The translations under genes were made by a program, and so were the position numbers. DNA of 64,000 nucleotides, from positions 1-64,000 of the forward strand of contig NZ_JADWPD010000028.1 of assembly GCF_017308975.1 (NCBI RefSeq), in the 5' to 3' direction. The notes under the pieces are model-generated. The model saw only the letters and a program-made list of their open reading frames with translations. It had not been told where the DNA came from and made no database searches. The stretch is from Amycolatopsis sp. MtRt-6 (GTDB lineage: Bacteria > Actinomycetota > Actinomycetes > Mycobacteriales > Pseudonocardiaceae). Positions 1-9,646 of this stretch are shown here, piece by piece. The first letter of the stretch is position 1; each line of letters starts with the position of its first letter.

Positions 1-936
1 AACAGCAACCCGGCCATCGCGGACGGGGTCGTGGTCGGCGGCGCGGTGGCGGTCTACACGAGCAGCGGCCTCGGCCCGGCCGCGGCCAACCCGGCCGCGC
101 CCGCGGGCACGCCGGAGCGGTACCTGGACCTCTCCCTGTTCCCCGGCGGCACACTGCCGGCCGGGGTCACGATCACCGAGGGCCAGGCGTGGAACACGCT
201 GGCCCGGATCGTCGCCAACCTCGCCACGGTCGGGTTGACGCCACGCGACGTGATCACCATGAAGGCCTACCTCAAACGCCCGGCCGGCGCGGCGGACGCG
301 GACTACGCGGGGTGGAACCGGGCCTACCGCCAGTTCTTCGCGAACGTGGATCTTGCCACGGGTGACACGGTCCCCGTGCCGACGGGAACCGGCACGCCCA
401 TGCCGCCCAGGATCGCCAACACCGCACGGCCGGCGCGGGCGACGCTCGAGGTGGCCGGACTGGCGGTGCCCGGCTGGCTGCCCGTCCCGGTGGCCGGCTG
501 CGCGGCGAGACGGCGTTGGAGACCGAGGACTGCCTTGGCCCTGGCGAACTCCGCCGGGGTGAACGGCAGCAGCGACCGGGTAACGACCACCACGCCGCCC
601 TCGATGTCCGGCAGCCACATCACCGTTCCGTTCATGCCTTCACCGGCCCCTTTCCGGCGACGGCCGGCGGGTTTCCGTTCGATGCCGCAATCGCCCAGTA
701 CCGCCAGCAGCAACCGGATCAGGTCCGGTTCTTCCGCGGCCGCCATCGTCAGCACGCGGGTCGGCAGGTCGACGAACTCGTACACGTCCGCCGGGACGAC
801 CCGTACGTCCCGGCCACCGCCCAGTTCGGCGACCGTGGCGATGTCCGCCGCTGTCGCGCCGGCCGGCGCGCGGACGAGAAACTCGTCCACCACACCGTCC
901 GGTACCGCGAGCACCTGCAACGAGACGATGTCGTAG
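1..936 (+). CDS. RidA-like protein, 5' partial, with aberrant 3' extension
   Basis: The frame is already open at base 1, so the true start lies outside the window. Roughly the first 155 codons read as a Rid/YjgF-family domain: an ITEGQAWNT block, a VGLTPRDVITMKAY segment and a C-terminal ATLEVAGLAVPGW strand typical of the family's last beta strand. After about base 475 the frame keeps open to 936, but that part is the antisense of the ACT-domain gene on the other strand and has no Rid character. The natural stop seems to have been lost where the two convergent genes meet. Rid proteins hydrolyse reactive enamine/imine intermediates; this secreted-looking subgroup has no assigned substrate. 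The real functional end is probably near 480. Confidence 0.55.
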   Translation, partial: NSNPAIADGVVVGGAVAVYTSSGLGPAAANPAAPAGTPERYLDLSLFPGGTLPAGVTITEGQAWNTLARIVANLATVGLTPRDVITMKAYLKRPAGAADADYAGWNRAYRQFFANVDLATGDTVPVPTGTGTPMPPRIANTARPARATLEVAGLAVPGWLPVPVAGCAARRRWRPRTALALANSAGVNGSSDRVTTTTPPSMSGSHITVPFMPSPAPFRRRPAGFRSMPQSPSTASSNRIRSGSSAAAIVSTRVGRSTNSYTSAGTTRTSRPPPSSATVAMSAAVAPAGARTRNSSTTPSGTASTCNETMS

Positions 937-1286
937 CGGTGCGCCGCCAACGCGGCCGTCACCCCCGCCAAGCTCCCCGGCACGTCACGCACCGTGGCGC
1001 GCACCCGCCACGCCACCCCGCTCCGCGGCGGACCTCCGTCCGCGCCGCCGCCCGCCGGCTTCGGTCGCGGACGGTGGGCCCACCACCGGCGCCACGCGGC
1101 GGTGACGATCATGAGCCCGCCCAGCGCGAACAGCATGACCGGCCCGACGCGGTTGTGTTCCAACGTGCTGACGAACAGATCGGCAAGCCCGGTGGCGATG
1201 AACAGCGCGGCGAGCTCGATCAGCTCACGGCTCATCGAGGTCCTCGATCGATCGGCGGTCTTCGGCCGTACCCCGGCTTCGGTCAT
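324..1286 (-). CDS. Membrane-anchored ACT-domain protein, C-terminus overlapping RidA antisense
   Basis: 320 codons. Residues about 18-65 hold two hydrophobic segments (around LIELAALFIATGLADLF and VMLFALGGLMIVTAAW). An ACT-like ligand-binding domain follows from about residue 90 (RATVRDVPGSLAGVTAALAAHRYDIVSLQVL), then a second alpha/beta stretch. ACT domains usually bind amino acids and regulate metabolic enzymes; here the domain is tethered to the membrane and no enzyme domain is visible. The last roughly 60 residues are Pro/Gly/Ala-rich and lie antisense to the RidA-like gene, so the natural C-terminus is probably near the QRRLAAQ segment (about base 510). Function unknown. Confidence 0.6.
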   Translation of the reverse strand: MTEAGVRPKTADRSRTSMSRELIELAALFIATGLADLFVSTLEHNRVGPVMLFALGGLMIVTAAWRRWWAHRPRPKPAGGGADGGPPRSGVAWRVRATVRDVPGSLAGVTAALAAHRYDIVSLQVLAVPDGVVDEFLVRAPAGATAADIATVAELGGGRDVRVVPADVYEFVDLPTRVLTMAAAEEPDLIRLLLAVLGDCGIERKPAGRRRKGAGEGMNGTVMWLPDIEGGVVVVTRSLLPFTPAEFARAKAVLGLQRRLAAQPATGTGSQPGTASPATSSVARAGRAVLAILGGMGVPVPVGTGTVSPVARSTFAKNWR

Positions 1287-1504
1287 GCGGCCAGCATCCG
1301 CGGCCTCTCTTACCCCGCCCGCGTCGGTCTGTCACGATTCAGTTAACCGGCCGCGGCCGACCGGCCCGCCCGGGCAATCCGGCCGTTACCCACCACGGCC
1401 TCACCGGCGTGTGCTCACGGTTGTGGCACGGACACGAGTGCCTGGTGGTGGCGACCGGCCCGCGCGAACCTGCCCCAGACTGAGACTCAAGGTCGTTCAG
1501 CTCG

Positions 1505-1735
1505 GAACCGAGCAACGTGGCGAGCGTCTTGGCGGCAATCCGGGCGCCGGACGCTTGGTGGTGAGCCAGTTCGAGCACCGCCTGGTCCCGCGCGGTAGCG
1601 GGGTTCGGGACGGCGAGGACGGTCATCCCGGCGGCGTGGGCCGAGCGGATGCCCGACGCGGAGTCCTCGACCGCCACACAGCGGTCCGGGGCCGGCCCGA
1701 GGCGGCGCGCGGCGAACAGGTAGGGCCCGCCTCAG
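1505..1735 (-). pseudogene. HAD-family phosphatase C-terminal remnant
   Basis: A short open stretch encodes the C-terminal HAD signature (PYLFAARRLG, then DRCVAVEDSASGIRSAHAAG), i.e. motif III/IV of a beta-phosphoglucomutase-type hydrolase. A TGA directly precedes it, and no N-terminal DxD motif or cap domain is found in any frame upstream to 1990. Downstream the frame continues to 1339 into non-family sequence. This is a decayed gene fragment. The rest of 1736-1990 holds nothing I can support. Confidence 0.6.
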
Positions 1736-1990
1736 CGCCGTCTTGCCGCTCCTGTTTCGCAGCCTCCCAAAGCCGTCGCGGCTCGCCACCCATGCGCAGG
1801 CCGCGGTCGAGCGCGCCGACCGGTTCACACGATGGCAGGTTCCGCCCTTCCCGCCCGGCCAGTGCCGCGACCGATGGAGAAACCGACGAGGTGTTCCGGC
1901 GCCTCGCTGATCGCTGGGTGCGCTCCGATCGGGGATGTACACGGCAGCAGCGGCTCGATCCGGGTCTACGCCGTGATCGATGCCCGGCTC

Positions 1991-3159
1991 TCACAGGGCC
2001 AACGCCTCCGTCGGGGTGAGCCGGGACGCTCGCACGGACGGGTAGACCCCTGCGGCCGCGCCGATGAGCAACGCGCCGGCCAATCCACCGGCCAGGGTCT
2101 CCGGTTGTAGCACCAGCGGCCACTGCTGGCGGAGCACGTAGGCCGCACTGGCGCCGATGCCCAGGAGCAGGCCGAGTCCGCCGCCCAGACCGGACAGAGC
2201 CACTGCCTCGGTGAGGAACTGGCTGCGGATGTGGCCACGGGTGGCGCCCAGGGCCCGGCGGAGACCGATCTCGCTGCGGCGCTCCAGTACCGAGATCACC
2301 ATCGTGTTGGCCACCCCGACGCCGCCGACGAGCAACGCGACTCCGGCCAGTCCCAGCAGCAGTGCGGAGAACGCCGTGTCGGTGGCCCGTTTCGCGGCCA
2401 GCACCTCGGACGGCTTGGTCACCTGCACGGCGTCGGGCCGCTCCGGGTTGGCCGTGCGGGGCAGGATCGAGCGCACGTCCTCGACGGCGGACTCGGCGGC
2501 CTGGACGTAGAGCAGGCTGGGGTGGCCGTCGAACCCCGGAAAGGCTTGCGCCGCGGCCCACCCCACCAGCGCCGACCGATCCAGCTCCGGGTGGAGCGGC
2601 AGCGGATCGAGCACGCCGATCACCGTGAACCAGCTGCCGCCGATGTAGACCTGCGGGGCCGGTTGCCGCGCCAGGTCGGGAACCCCCAGCCGCGATGCGG
2701 CGACGGCGCCCAGGACGACCGTGGGAAAGCGCTCGGTGGCCGCGTCGAGGAACCGCCCGGATCGGACGTGTCCGCGGACCGCGGACAGCAACCCGAGGTC
2801 GCTGGCTTGGACGGTTACTCCGGTCACCTCGGCGGGGTCCGAGTGGTCGGATCGGGTGATCCGGGCCGGGGTCTTGCCCACCGCCTGCACTTCGGTCACC
2901 GGGCCGATCCGGCGCACCATGGCGGTGGATTCCCGTGGCAGCGGCACCGGTGGCCGGAGCTGGACGGGCGAGGACACCACGAGGACATTGGTGCCCAGCG
3001 CGGAAAGCTGGGCGGCCAGCGCCTGCCGGCTCGACGCCGGGATCGTGGTCACCAGGACCAGCGTGGCGATGCCGATGGAGATGCCCACCGCCGACAGCGC
3101 GGCGCGGGCCTTGCGCGTGCGCAGGCCGACCAGGCCGACCGAGAGCAGATCACGGAGGT

Positions 3160-3163
<4 letters not shown>
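1991..3163 (-). CDS. MacB/FtsX-type ABC transporter permease
   Basis: 390 residues with the MacB layout: an N-terminal transmembrane helix (about 22-42), a large extracytoplasmic domain (about 45-260), then three C-terminal helices (LLLGLAGVALLVGGVGVANTMV, a helix around residue 320, and one near 360). The VGGVGVANTMVISVLERRSEIGLRRALGA block is the FtsX-family signature before TM2. These mechanotransmission permeases export peptides, lipoproteins or antibiotics together with an ATPase and an adaptor. The stop-start overlap with the upstream ATPase gene (4 bp) and the adjoining adaptor and lipoprotein genes show one operon transcribed leftwards. Confidence 0.93.
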
Positions 3164-3839
<676 letters not shown>

Positions 3840-3843
<4 letters not shown>

Positions 3844-4913
3844 GACGCGGTCACCACGATCATGCCCTCGGCCACGCCGGCGCCGCTGACCTCCACCATG
3901 CCCTGGGCGAACAGCCCGGTCGTGACCGGTACCAGAGCGCCGCCGGGGGGTTGCAGCGCATACCCGCCCTCCTTCAGCGCCAGCAGCGCGCCGACGGCCA
4001 CCGCGAGCACGCCGTGTCTGCTCGTGGCCGGGAACGCGACCTGCACGGACGCCGAGTCCAGGGAACCGGCCTTGGCCGGATCGTCCAGGGCGACGACGAG
4101 ATCCACCCGCTGCGAGGCCGGTGAGCCGTCACCGCTGCCGTCGGCGGAGTTACCGCCCTTGGCCACGGTCCCCACCGAGCTGACCGAACCGCCGGCGGTG
4201 CTCCCGTCGGGCAGCTTGACGGTCACCTTGTCCCCGGCCTTGTGCGAGCCGACATCGGTCGCGTCGATCTCGACGGTGACGGACTTGGTCGTGGCGCTCA
4301 CCTCGAACAGCGAGTTCGTCGCCGGATCGCCGAGCTGCGCCTGGATCGCGCCCACACGCACCGGGCCGCCGAAAACGACGACGTCTCCCACGTCCACCAC
4401 ACCGGTGGGCTCCACGCCTTGGGCGGTCTGCCACCGTTTGATCGCGTCGATCAGGGATTGCGTGAGGACCGCTTCGCCCTTGCCGGCCCGCGGCTGCGTG
4501 CCGATGCGGTACCCGAGCGCATTGAGGTTGTCCGCCACCAGTTTGACGTCCTTGCCGACCAGGTCGGGGCGGTCGAGCTTGCGGTACAGCGGGGTGTCAC
4601 CGAAGAACAGCGTGACCGGCTTGTCGTTGACGCGGTAGAGCTGACCGGCCCGGTCCACCGTCGCGCCGGTGGCGGGCAGCCAGGTCACGATGCCCGAGCC
4701 GGTTCCCCGGATCATCCGGGTGTGGCCGTAGCCCAGGGTACCGGCCACGGAAGTACTGGTGGAAAGGTCCGTCCGGCGCACCTGCGTGGTGCCGGGGGTG
4801 GCCGGCGCCGCCGCCATCGGCTGGGCAGGCGGCTCGGCGAACCACCAGACTCCGGCCCCGGTGACCGCCGCGACCACGGCCACGAGCGTGATCGTCACTG
4901 CTTTACCCGGCAC
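3840..4913 (-). CDS. Peptidoglycan-binding adaptor protein of the MacB-type exporter
   Basis: About 357 residues. I chose the GTG at 4913 because it begins directly before a signal-anchor helix (AVTITLVAVVAAVTGAGVWW) and overlaps the stop of the lipoprotein gene by 11 bp; the longer upstream frame is non-homologous. The middle holds a PG_binding_1-like domain (LVADNLNALGY ... LIDAIKRWQTAQGVEPTGVVDVGDVVVF), followed by a barrel-sandwich/adaptor-like C-terminal part (VEIDATDVGSHKAGDKVTVKLPDG). This is the usual actinobacterial form of the HlyD/RND-type periplasmic adaptor paired with MacB permeases. It probably spans the cell-wall zone and couples the exporter to peptidoglycan. Confidence 0.85.
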
Positions 4914-5484
4914 GGTAGGCTTCCTTGCGGCAGTCGAACTGCACTTTGGCCTGCTCGTCCTGGGACATCGTCGGCCGGCCGTCGTAGTTCCAGCCACCAC
5001 CGTTGGGCAGCGGGGTGACCTTCAGGCCGCGGTTGTTGAGGCAGGCGATCTCCTTGCGGTAGCCGTCCATGTAGTGCGGGTTGGTGTCGGGTGAGAGTTC
5101 CGGCGCGGGCAGCGGCTTGATGGGTTCGCACTGGTCGAAGGCGCCGTTGTAGGCCGGGTTCCGGCCCCGGATCGTGGCGTCGTTGTCTTTCGGCGCGAGT
5201 GTTCCCGGTTCCTTCTCGACGTAGGGGACACCGTGGTCCTTGAGGCACTTCCAGTACACCTGGGTCCAGCCCCACCATTCGGCGTCGGTGGTGTTGAGCG
5301 TCTGGCGCGGGTGGCGGTCCACTGTGGAACCCGTGGCGGTCGCCCCGGTGCTCGCCGAAGTCTTGCCGGTGGGCAAGGAGGCCACACTCGGCGCTGGGTC
5401 AGGCGGGCCTCCGCAGGCCACGGTCGCGCACAGCGCCGCCGCCACGCACAGGCCCAGCTTCAGCCGTCGGGAAATCATCGTCAT
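4903..5484 (-). CDS. Four-cysteine lipoprotein
   Basis: 193 residues from ATG 5484. The N-terminus is a lipoprotein signal (MTMISRRLKLGLCVAAALC, candidate lipid-modified Cys24 in TVAC-GG). The mature part has a Ser/Thr linker, then a small domain with four cysteines at about 80, 119, 148 and 185 in the contexts KCLKDHGVPY, DQCEP, ACLNNRGL and FDCRKEAY. It is the first gene of the leftward exporter operon and is divergent from the two-component genes. No catalytic motif is visible. The same four-cysteine pattern recurs in the ectodomain of the sensor kinase at 6239-7996, so I infer a binding or sensing role for the same ligand or surface. Confidence 0.85.
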   Translation of the reverse strand: MTMISRRLKLGLCVAAALCATVACGGPPDPAPSVASLPTGKTSASTGATATGSTVDRHPRQTLNTTDAEWWGWTQVYWKCLKDHGVPYVEKEPGTLAPKDNDATIRGRNPAYNGAFDQCEPIKPLPAPELSPDTNPHYMDGYRKEIACLNNRGLKVTPLPNGGGWNYDGRPTMSQDEQAKVQFDCRKEAYRAG

Positions 5485-5562
5485 GGGAACAGCTTTGGCG
5501 GATCTCGTCAGCATCCGGTTAAGGCGCTGTTCGAATGATGTCTCTCCGATTAGGTTGGGGCG

Positions 5563-6249
5563 ATGTCCTCCCGTGTACTGGTCGCCGAGGATGACCCGCA
5601 CCAGGCCCAGGTGATCCGCCTCTACCTGGAAGGTGAAGGGCACACCGTCGAAGTCGTGCACGACGGTCAGGAGGCGCTGGCGTGCGCTCGCGCGCGCCGG
5701 CCCGACCTGCTGGTACTCGATGTGATGCTGCCGGGGATGGACGGGCTCGACGTCTGCCGCACCCTGCGCACCGAGTCCGACGTCCCCGTGCTCGTGCTGA
5801 CCGCGCGCGACTCCGAGTACGACCTGCTGCGCAGTCTCGACCTCGGGGCCGACGACCACATGACCAAGCCCTACAGCCCCCGCGAACTGGTGGCACGCGC
5901 GCGGACACTGCTGCGCCGGACGCGATTCGGTTCACAGACCGGCTTTCTGTCGCGGGTCGGGGATCTGGTGGTCGACCGGCAGCGGCACACCGTCCATCTC
6001 GCGGGCCGGCCGGTGGAGTGCACCCACGCGGAGTTCGCGCTGCTCGAGGTGCTTTCCGGCCAGCCGGACCGCGCGTTCACCCGGGAGCAGCTGCTGGAGC
6101 TGACCCGGGGCACCGACGCCTACGTCACGACGCGGACCATCGATGTGCACATACTCAACCTGCGCCGCAAGATCGAGCGTGACCCGGCCCGCCCGGCCCG
6201 CTTGGTGACGGTGTACGGCGTCGGGTACAAGCTCACCGATGCGGGCTAG
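5563..6249 (+). CDS. OmpR/PhoB-family response regulator
   Basis: 228 residues. Receiver domain with acidic pair ED at 9-10, phospho-acceptor Asp53 (LLVLDVMLPG), Thr in VLVLTARDS and Lys in DDHMTKPYSP. The C-terminal winged helix (about 130-225) shows the typical ECTHAEFALLEVL and RTIDVHILNLRRKI elements. It overlaps the downstream sensor kinase by 11 bp and is divergent from the exporter operon 79 bp away, so it very likely controls that operon. Confidence 0.95.
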   Translation: MSSRVLVAEDDPHQAQVIRLYLEGEGHTVEVVHDGQEALACARARRPDLLVLDVMLPGMDGLDVCRTLRTESDVPVLVLTARDSEYDLLRSLDLGADDHMTKPYSPRELVARARTLLRRTRFGSQTGFLSRVGDLVVDRQRHTVHLAGRPVECTHAEFALLEVLSGQPDRAFTREQLLELTRGTDAYVTTRTIDVHILNLRRKIERDPARPARLVTVYGVGYKLTDAG

Positions 6250-7996
6250 GTTCGCCCGCCACCGCAGCCTGGTCGTCCGGCTGACGGGGGTCTCCGCACT
6301 GATCGCCGTCAGCTCCATCGCCGCGACGGCATGGCTGGCGGCCGAAAGCACGACCGAGGCGATCCGCCGGGAACAAGGGCGAGCGTTGTCCGCCGACGCG
6401 TCCATCTACAACGAGCTGATCGGCTACGCGTCGCGTAACCCGGCCTGGAGCGGCGCCGGCGACACCGTCCGCCTGCTGGCGGCGAAAACCGGCCGCCGGA
6501 TCGTGCTGACGACGCCCGCGCGGGCAGCGATCGCCGACTCCGCCGGCGGCGCGGTGGCGCTGCCCGAGCAACCCCGCGCGGTGGTCGACCCGCTCCACGT
6601 GGACCCGGCGTTGCTGCCCGGTACCTCACCCGGCGGAATCGATTCCCGCGTGGTCGGACCGTACGCCCTGACCGCAGACGAACGCGTCAGCCTGCAGACC
6701 GCGGCCGCCCTGGCGCAGTTCTGCCTGCAGGACACGGGAGTTCCCGCACAGGTCCGGGAACTGCCGTCGGGACGGCCGGTCGTCAGCCCGCCCAGTGGCG
6801 GCTTCGTCCGCACCCAGTGCGACACGGACGCACTGGATCAGCCCACCCCGACCGAATCCAGGGCGCTCGCCGAGTTGAACACGCTGGTCGCCACCTGCCT
6901 GAACCGTCAAGGCGCCACCGAGCCCGCCGTGGTCACGCTCGGCTTCGCCATGACAGGCAACCAAACCCTGACGGCGAAGTCCTGTGTGGACTCCTCACGC
7001 CGGGCACAGCTGGCCGGGTACGTCGCCCCGCCCGCACTGCTGTTCGTGCTCGGTCCCGGCGGAGAGCCCCAGTCCGGGTTCCCGTTGTCGGCCACGAATT
7101 CCGCGCGCATCACCCTGCTGACGCTGGGGGTGGTCGGCCTGGCCGTGCTCGTCATGGTGGCCGTCACCTCCCGGCTGGCCCGGCCGCTGCGCGCGCTCAC
7201 CGAAGCCGTGCGCCGGGAGCAGCGCGCCCCCGTGACCTCCCGGGACGAAATCGGCTACCTGGCCGAGGCGTTCAACACGCTGGTGAAGCGCCGCGAAGAG
7301 ATCGAGCAGCAACGGCGCACGATGATCAGCGACATCGCCCACGAACTGCGCAATCCGCTCAACGCCGTCCGCGGCCGGCTGGAAGCAGCCGAGGACGGAC
7401 ACCTCCCACTGGACCGCGCGCTGACCCACTCCCTGCTGGAAGACACAGCGTTGCTCCACCACGTCATCGAAGATCTGCGGGACATCGCGGACGCCGACGC
7501 GGGGCAGTTGCGGATCCATCCCGAAGCGATGCGAGTCACCGACCTCGTCGACCAAGTCGTCGTCGCGCACGCCCCGGACGCCCCGGACGTCACCCTCACC
7601 GCCGCCGTAGCCGACCCGGACCTCGTGCTGATCGCGGATCCGGTACGCCTGCGCCAGACCATCGGCAACCTCGTGGGCAACGCGCTGCGGTACACCCCAC
7701 CGGGTGGCCAGGTCACGGTACGCGCGGCGGCCGACGGCGACGAAGTCGTGTTCGAAGTCGCCGACACCGGAGCCGGCATCCCGCCCGAAGACCTGCCGTT
7801 CGTGTTCGACCGGTTCTGGCGCGCCGACAAGTCCCGTGCCCGGCAGACCGGAGGCAGCGGACTGGGCTTGGCCATCGTGCGGGACCTGGTCACCGCGCAC
7901 GGCGGCACGGTCGCCGTCAGCTCGCCCTCGGGTGCGGTGTTCACCCTGCGACTACCACGGTCCGGCCCCGCGGAACGCCAAGGCGGTGATCGGTGA
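6239..7996 (+). CDS. Sensor histidine kinase with four-cysteine ectodomain
   Basis: 585 residues. TM1 is about 15-35; the extracytoplasmic region runs about 36-290 and includes four cysteines at 162, 194, 220 and 249 in contexts FCLQDTGVP, TQCDT, ATCLNRQG and KSCVD. TM2 is about 291-310, then HAMP (about 312-355), a HisKA H-box with His368 (SDIAHELRNPL), and HATPase_c with N (NLVGNALRYTPP), G1 (VADTGAGIP), F (VFDRFWR) and G2 (GGSGLGLAI) boxes. It partners the overlapping response regulator. The cysteine-containing segment resembles the divergent lipoprotein at 4903-5484, which is unusual for a kinase and its target operon. Confidence 0.95.
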   Translation: MRARFARHRSLVVRLTGVSALIAVSSIAATAWLAAESTTEAIRREQGRALSADASIYNELIGYASRNPAWSGAGDTVRLLAAKTGRRIVLTTPARAAIADSAGGAVALPEQPRAVVDPLHVDPALLPGTSPGGIDSRVVGPYALTADERVSLQTAAALAQFCLQDTGVPAQVRELPSGRPVVSPPSGGFVRTQCDTDALDQPTPTESRALAELNTLVATCLNRQGATEPAVVTLGFAMTGNQTLTAKSCVDSSRRAQLAGYVAPPALLFVLGPGGEPQSGFPLSATNSARITLLTLGVVGLAVLVMVAVTSRLARPLRALTEAVRREQRAPVTSRDEIGYLAEAFNTLVKRREEIEQQRRTMISDIAHELRNPLNAVRGRLEAAEDGHLPLDRALTHSLLEDTALLHHVIEDLRDIADADAGQLRIHPEAMRVTDLVDQVVVAHAPDAPDVTLTAAVADPDLVLIADPVRLRQTIGNLVGNALRYTPPGGQVTVRAAADGDEVVFEVADTGAGIPPEDLPFVFDRFWRADKSRARQTGGSGLGLAIVRDLVTAHGGTVAVSSPSGAVFTLRLPRSGPAERQGGDR

Positions 7997-8120
7997 GCTG
8001 CCGCTTCTCGACGAGCGACCGCGCAGCGCTCAGCCGCACGAGCTGAGTTGACCTACAACCCCACCCTGGAATTTGCCACGGACCGGCAGCTTGACTCATC
8101 CCGGCGCGGCCGCGGTCGCC

Positions 8121-8711
8121 TCATCGGCAACGCTGCGGGCTCATCACCTTCTCGAACCTGAACATGTGATCGGTCCCGTCCCCGTCCTGCGAATCACCCG
8201 GCGAGGCCCGGTGATCATGGGGGTCCGGGTGGCCGGGGTGGAAGAACTCCACGATCGCGAAACCGCACCTGTTCACATAGAAATGGATGTTCCGCCGCTC
8301 GAAGTAGGGCGTAAAGGTGGTCCACACCCGCGTTTCCGGGTACCTCGCCTCAACAGCACGCCACGCCAGGACCCCCGTCCCCCGGCCTTGCTGATCGCCG
8401 TCCACGAAGAAGAAATCCAACGAGTTCAGCTGGGTGTGCTCGTCGATGGAGACGACCACGCCGCCGACCACACGATCCTCCCGGACCACGTGCAGCACCT
8501 CGGCGCCCGGCTCGCGCAGCGTCTGCCACACGTCCTCGTCCGAGGGAATCGGCTCGTCCGGGTCGACGCCGAGCTCGTGCACGGCGGCATCGGTGAACGC
8601 ACGCTGAAGCCGCCGCGCGAAGCCGGAGTACTCGTCCGGCCGCGCCTCGACCAGCTGCACCAGCCCCCCGCCCGGGACGGTCCCGTCGACACCCACCCGC
8701 CGCTCCTTCAC
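8121..8711 (-). CDS. GNAT-family N-acetyltransferase
   Basis: 196 residues. The centre shows the GNAT core: a strand SLDFFFVDGDQQGRGTGVLAW with the QxxGxG acetyl-CoA loop around residue 110, preceded by VVREDRVVGGVVVSI and followed by the C-terminal beta strands FYVNRCGFAIVEFFHPG. The acetyl acceptor cannot be told from sequence. It stands alone, convergent with the sensor kinase; the 124 bp between them show no clear element. Confidence 0.85.
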   Translation of the reverse strand: MKERRVGVDGTVPGGGLVQLVEARPDEYSGFARRLQRAFTDAAVHELGVDPDEPIPSDEDVWQTLREPGAEVLHVVREDRVVGGVVVSIDEHTQLNSLDFFFVDGDQQGRGTGVLAWRAVEARYPETRVWTTFTPYFERRNIHFYVNRCGFAIVEFFHPGHPDPHDHRASPGDSQDGDGTDHMFRFEKVMSPQRCR

Positions 8712-8963
8712 TCGTGGATTCGATGACGCCCGCGGCCCCGAGGTCCGCCGGCGACACCATGCCCCGACACCGTAACCGGTGTGCCCCGTGTGACCGGGTG
8801 CAGCAGGCTCCCGCTTGCCCTGGGGAGATGTAAGACGCGATCATCGGCGCTGTCCGAGCTGCTGCGCCTGCAGTAGTCCCGGGGTCGGCCCTCCGGGCTC
8901 TGCGCAGCACCAGGTTGGCGCCGCAACTCGCGGAGCGCGCCATCCAGCGCCGATCATGCCGCG
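8712..8963 (+). other. Intergenic region, no supported gene
   Basis: About 250 bp between the GNAT gene start and the end of the PadR gene. The reading frames here are shadows or extensions of neighbouring genes; I see no RNA gene or clear hairpin. The GNAT promoter should lie in its left part. Confidence 0.4.
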
Positions 8964-9557
8964 CTACCGGGATGGATCCGAGGTGGGCGCCGGCTGACCG
9001 TCCCGCGTCGCCCGGTCGCGCAGGAGCGCGGCGGCCCGCACAGACCAGTCGTGGTGTTCCTGCTCGAACCGCCGGCCGCGCAAGCACGTCAGGTAGGGCC
9101 CGATCGGAGATCCGTGACGCAGGTAGGTCTCCTCGTCGAGGTCCCCGCGGAACCGCCGCAGGATCTTGTCGAGGATCTCCACCTTGGCCGCGGCTGCCGC
9201 GGCTCGCTGTTCCAGTTGCGCGATCACCGGTGCCGCGTCGACGTGGTCGACGGCCTGGACCTTGACCAGCAGGTCGTCGCGGATGAACGACGGCTTGCTC
9301 ACGGCGGCGGCGAAATCCGCCAGCTCGGCGAGGCCGGCGTCGGTGACCCTGAACAACCGCTTGGTGGGACGGGTTCGCTGGACCACCTCCCGGCCGCTGA
9401 TCAACCCGTCCTTCTCGAGCTTGGACAGCTCCAGGTAGAGCTGTTGCGGCCGGGCGTACCAGAAGTTGGCGACGCCCACGTCGAACGCCTTGGCCAGCTG
9501 GTAGCCGCTGTACTCGCCGGACAGCAACGCCGCGAGCACAGCATGCCGCAGACTCAC
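8964..9557 (-). CDS. PadR-family transcriptional regulator
   Basis: 197 residues. N-terminal winged helix typical of PadR (LRHAVLAALLSGEYSGYQLAKAF, then ARPQQLYLELSKLEKDGLISG) and a helical C-terminal dimerisation domain (about 95-190; EEDLRRF-like charged helices). PadR proteins repress small-molecule or stress genes and respond to hydrophobic ligands. It is divergent from an SGNH hydrolase gene, and the 90 bp between them contain two inverted repeats that fit PadR operators. Confidence 0.9.
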   Translation of the reverse strand: MSLRHAVLAALLSGEYSGYQLAKAFDVGVANFWYARPQQLYLELSKLEKDGLISGREVVQRTRPTKRLFRVTDAGLAELADFAAAVSKPSFIRDDLLVKVQAVDHVDAAPVIAQLEQRAAAAAAKVEILDKILRRFRGDLDEETYLRHGSPIGPYLTCLRGRRFEQEHHDWSVRAAALLRDRATRDGQPAPTSDPSR

Positions 9558-9595
9558 CGGCGCGTCTCCTCGTCGTCGACATGGGGGCCGACGCC

Positions 9596-9633
9596 ATCAT
9601 AGCCATGGTTATGATTAGTCAACATTATGACTA
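9596..9633. promoter_or_regulatory. Tandem palindromes in the PadR/SGNH divergent promoter
   Basis: 9596-9615 is a 20-bp near-palindrome centred on CCATGG (ATCATA-n-CCATGG-n-TATGAT). It is followed at once by the perfect inverted repeat TAGTCA-N6-TGACTA (9616-9633), which abuts the AGGAGGG ribosome-binding site of the SGNH gene. AT-rich dyads between a PadR gene and its divergent neighbour are typical autoregulatory operators. Confidence 0.6.
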
Positions 9634-9646
9634 GGAGGGTGGCGTG

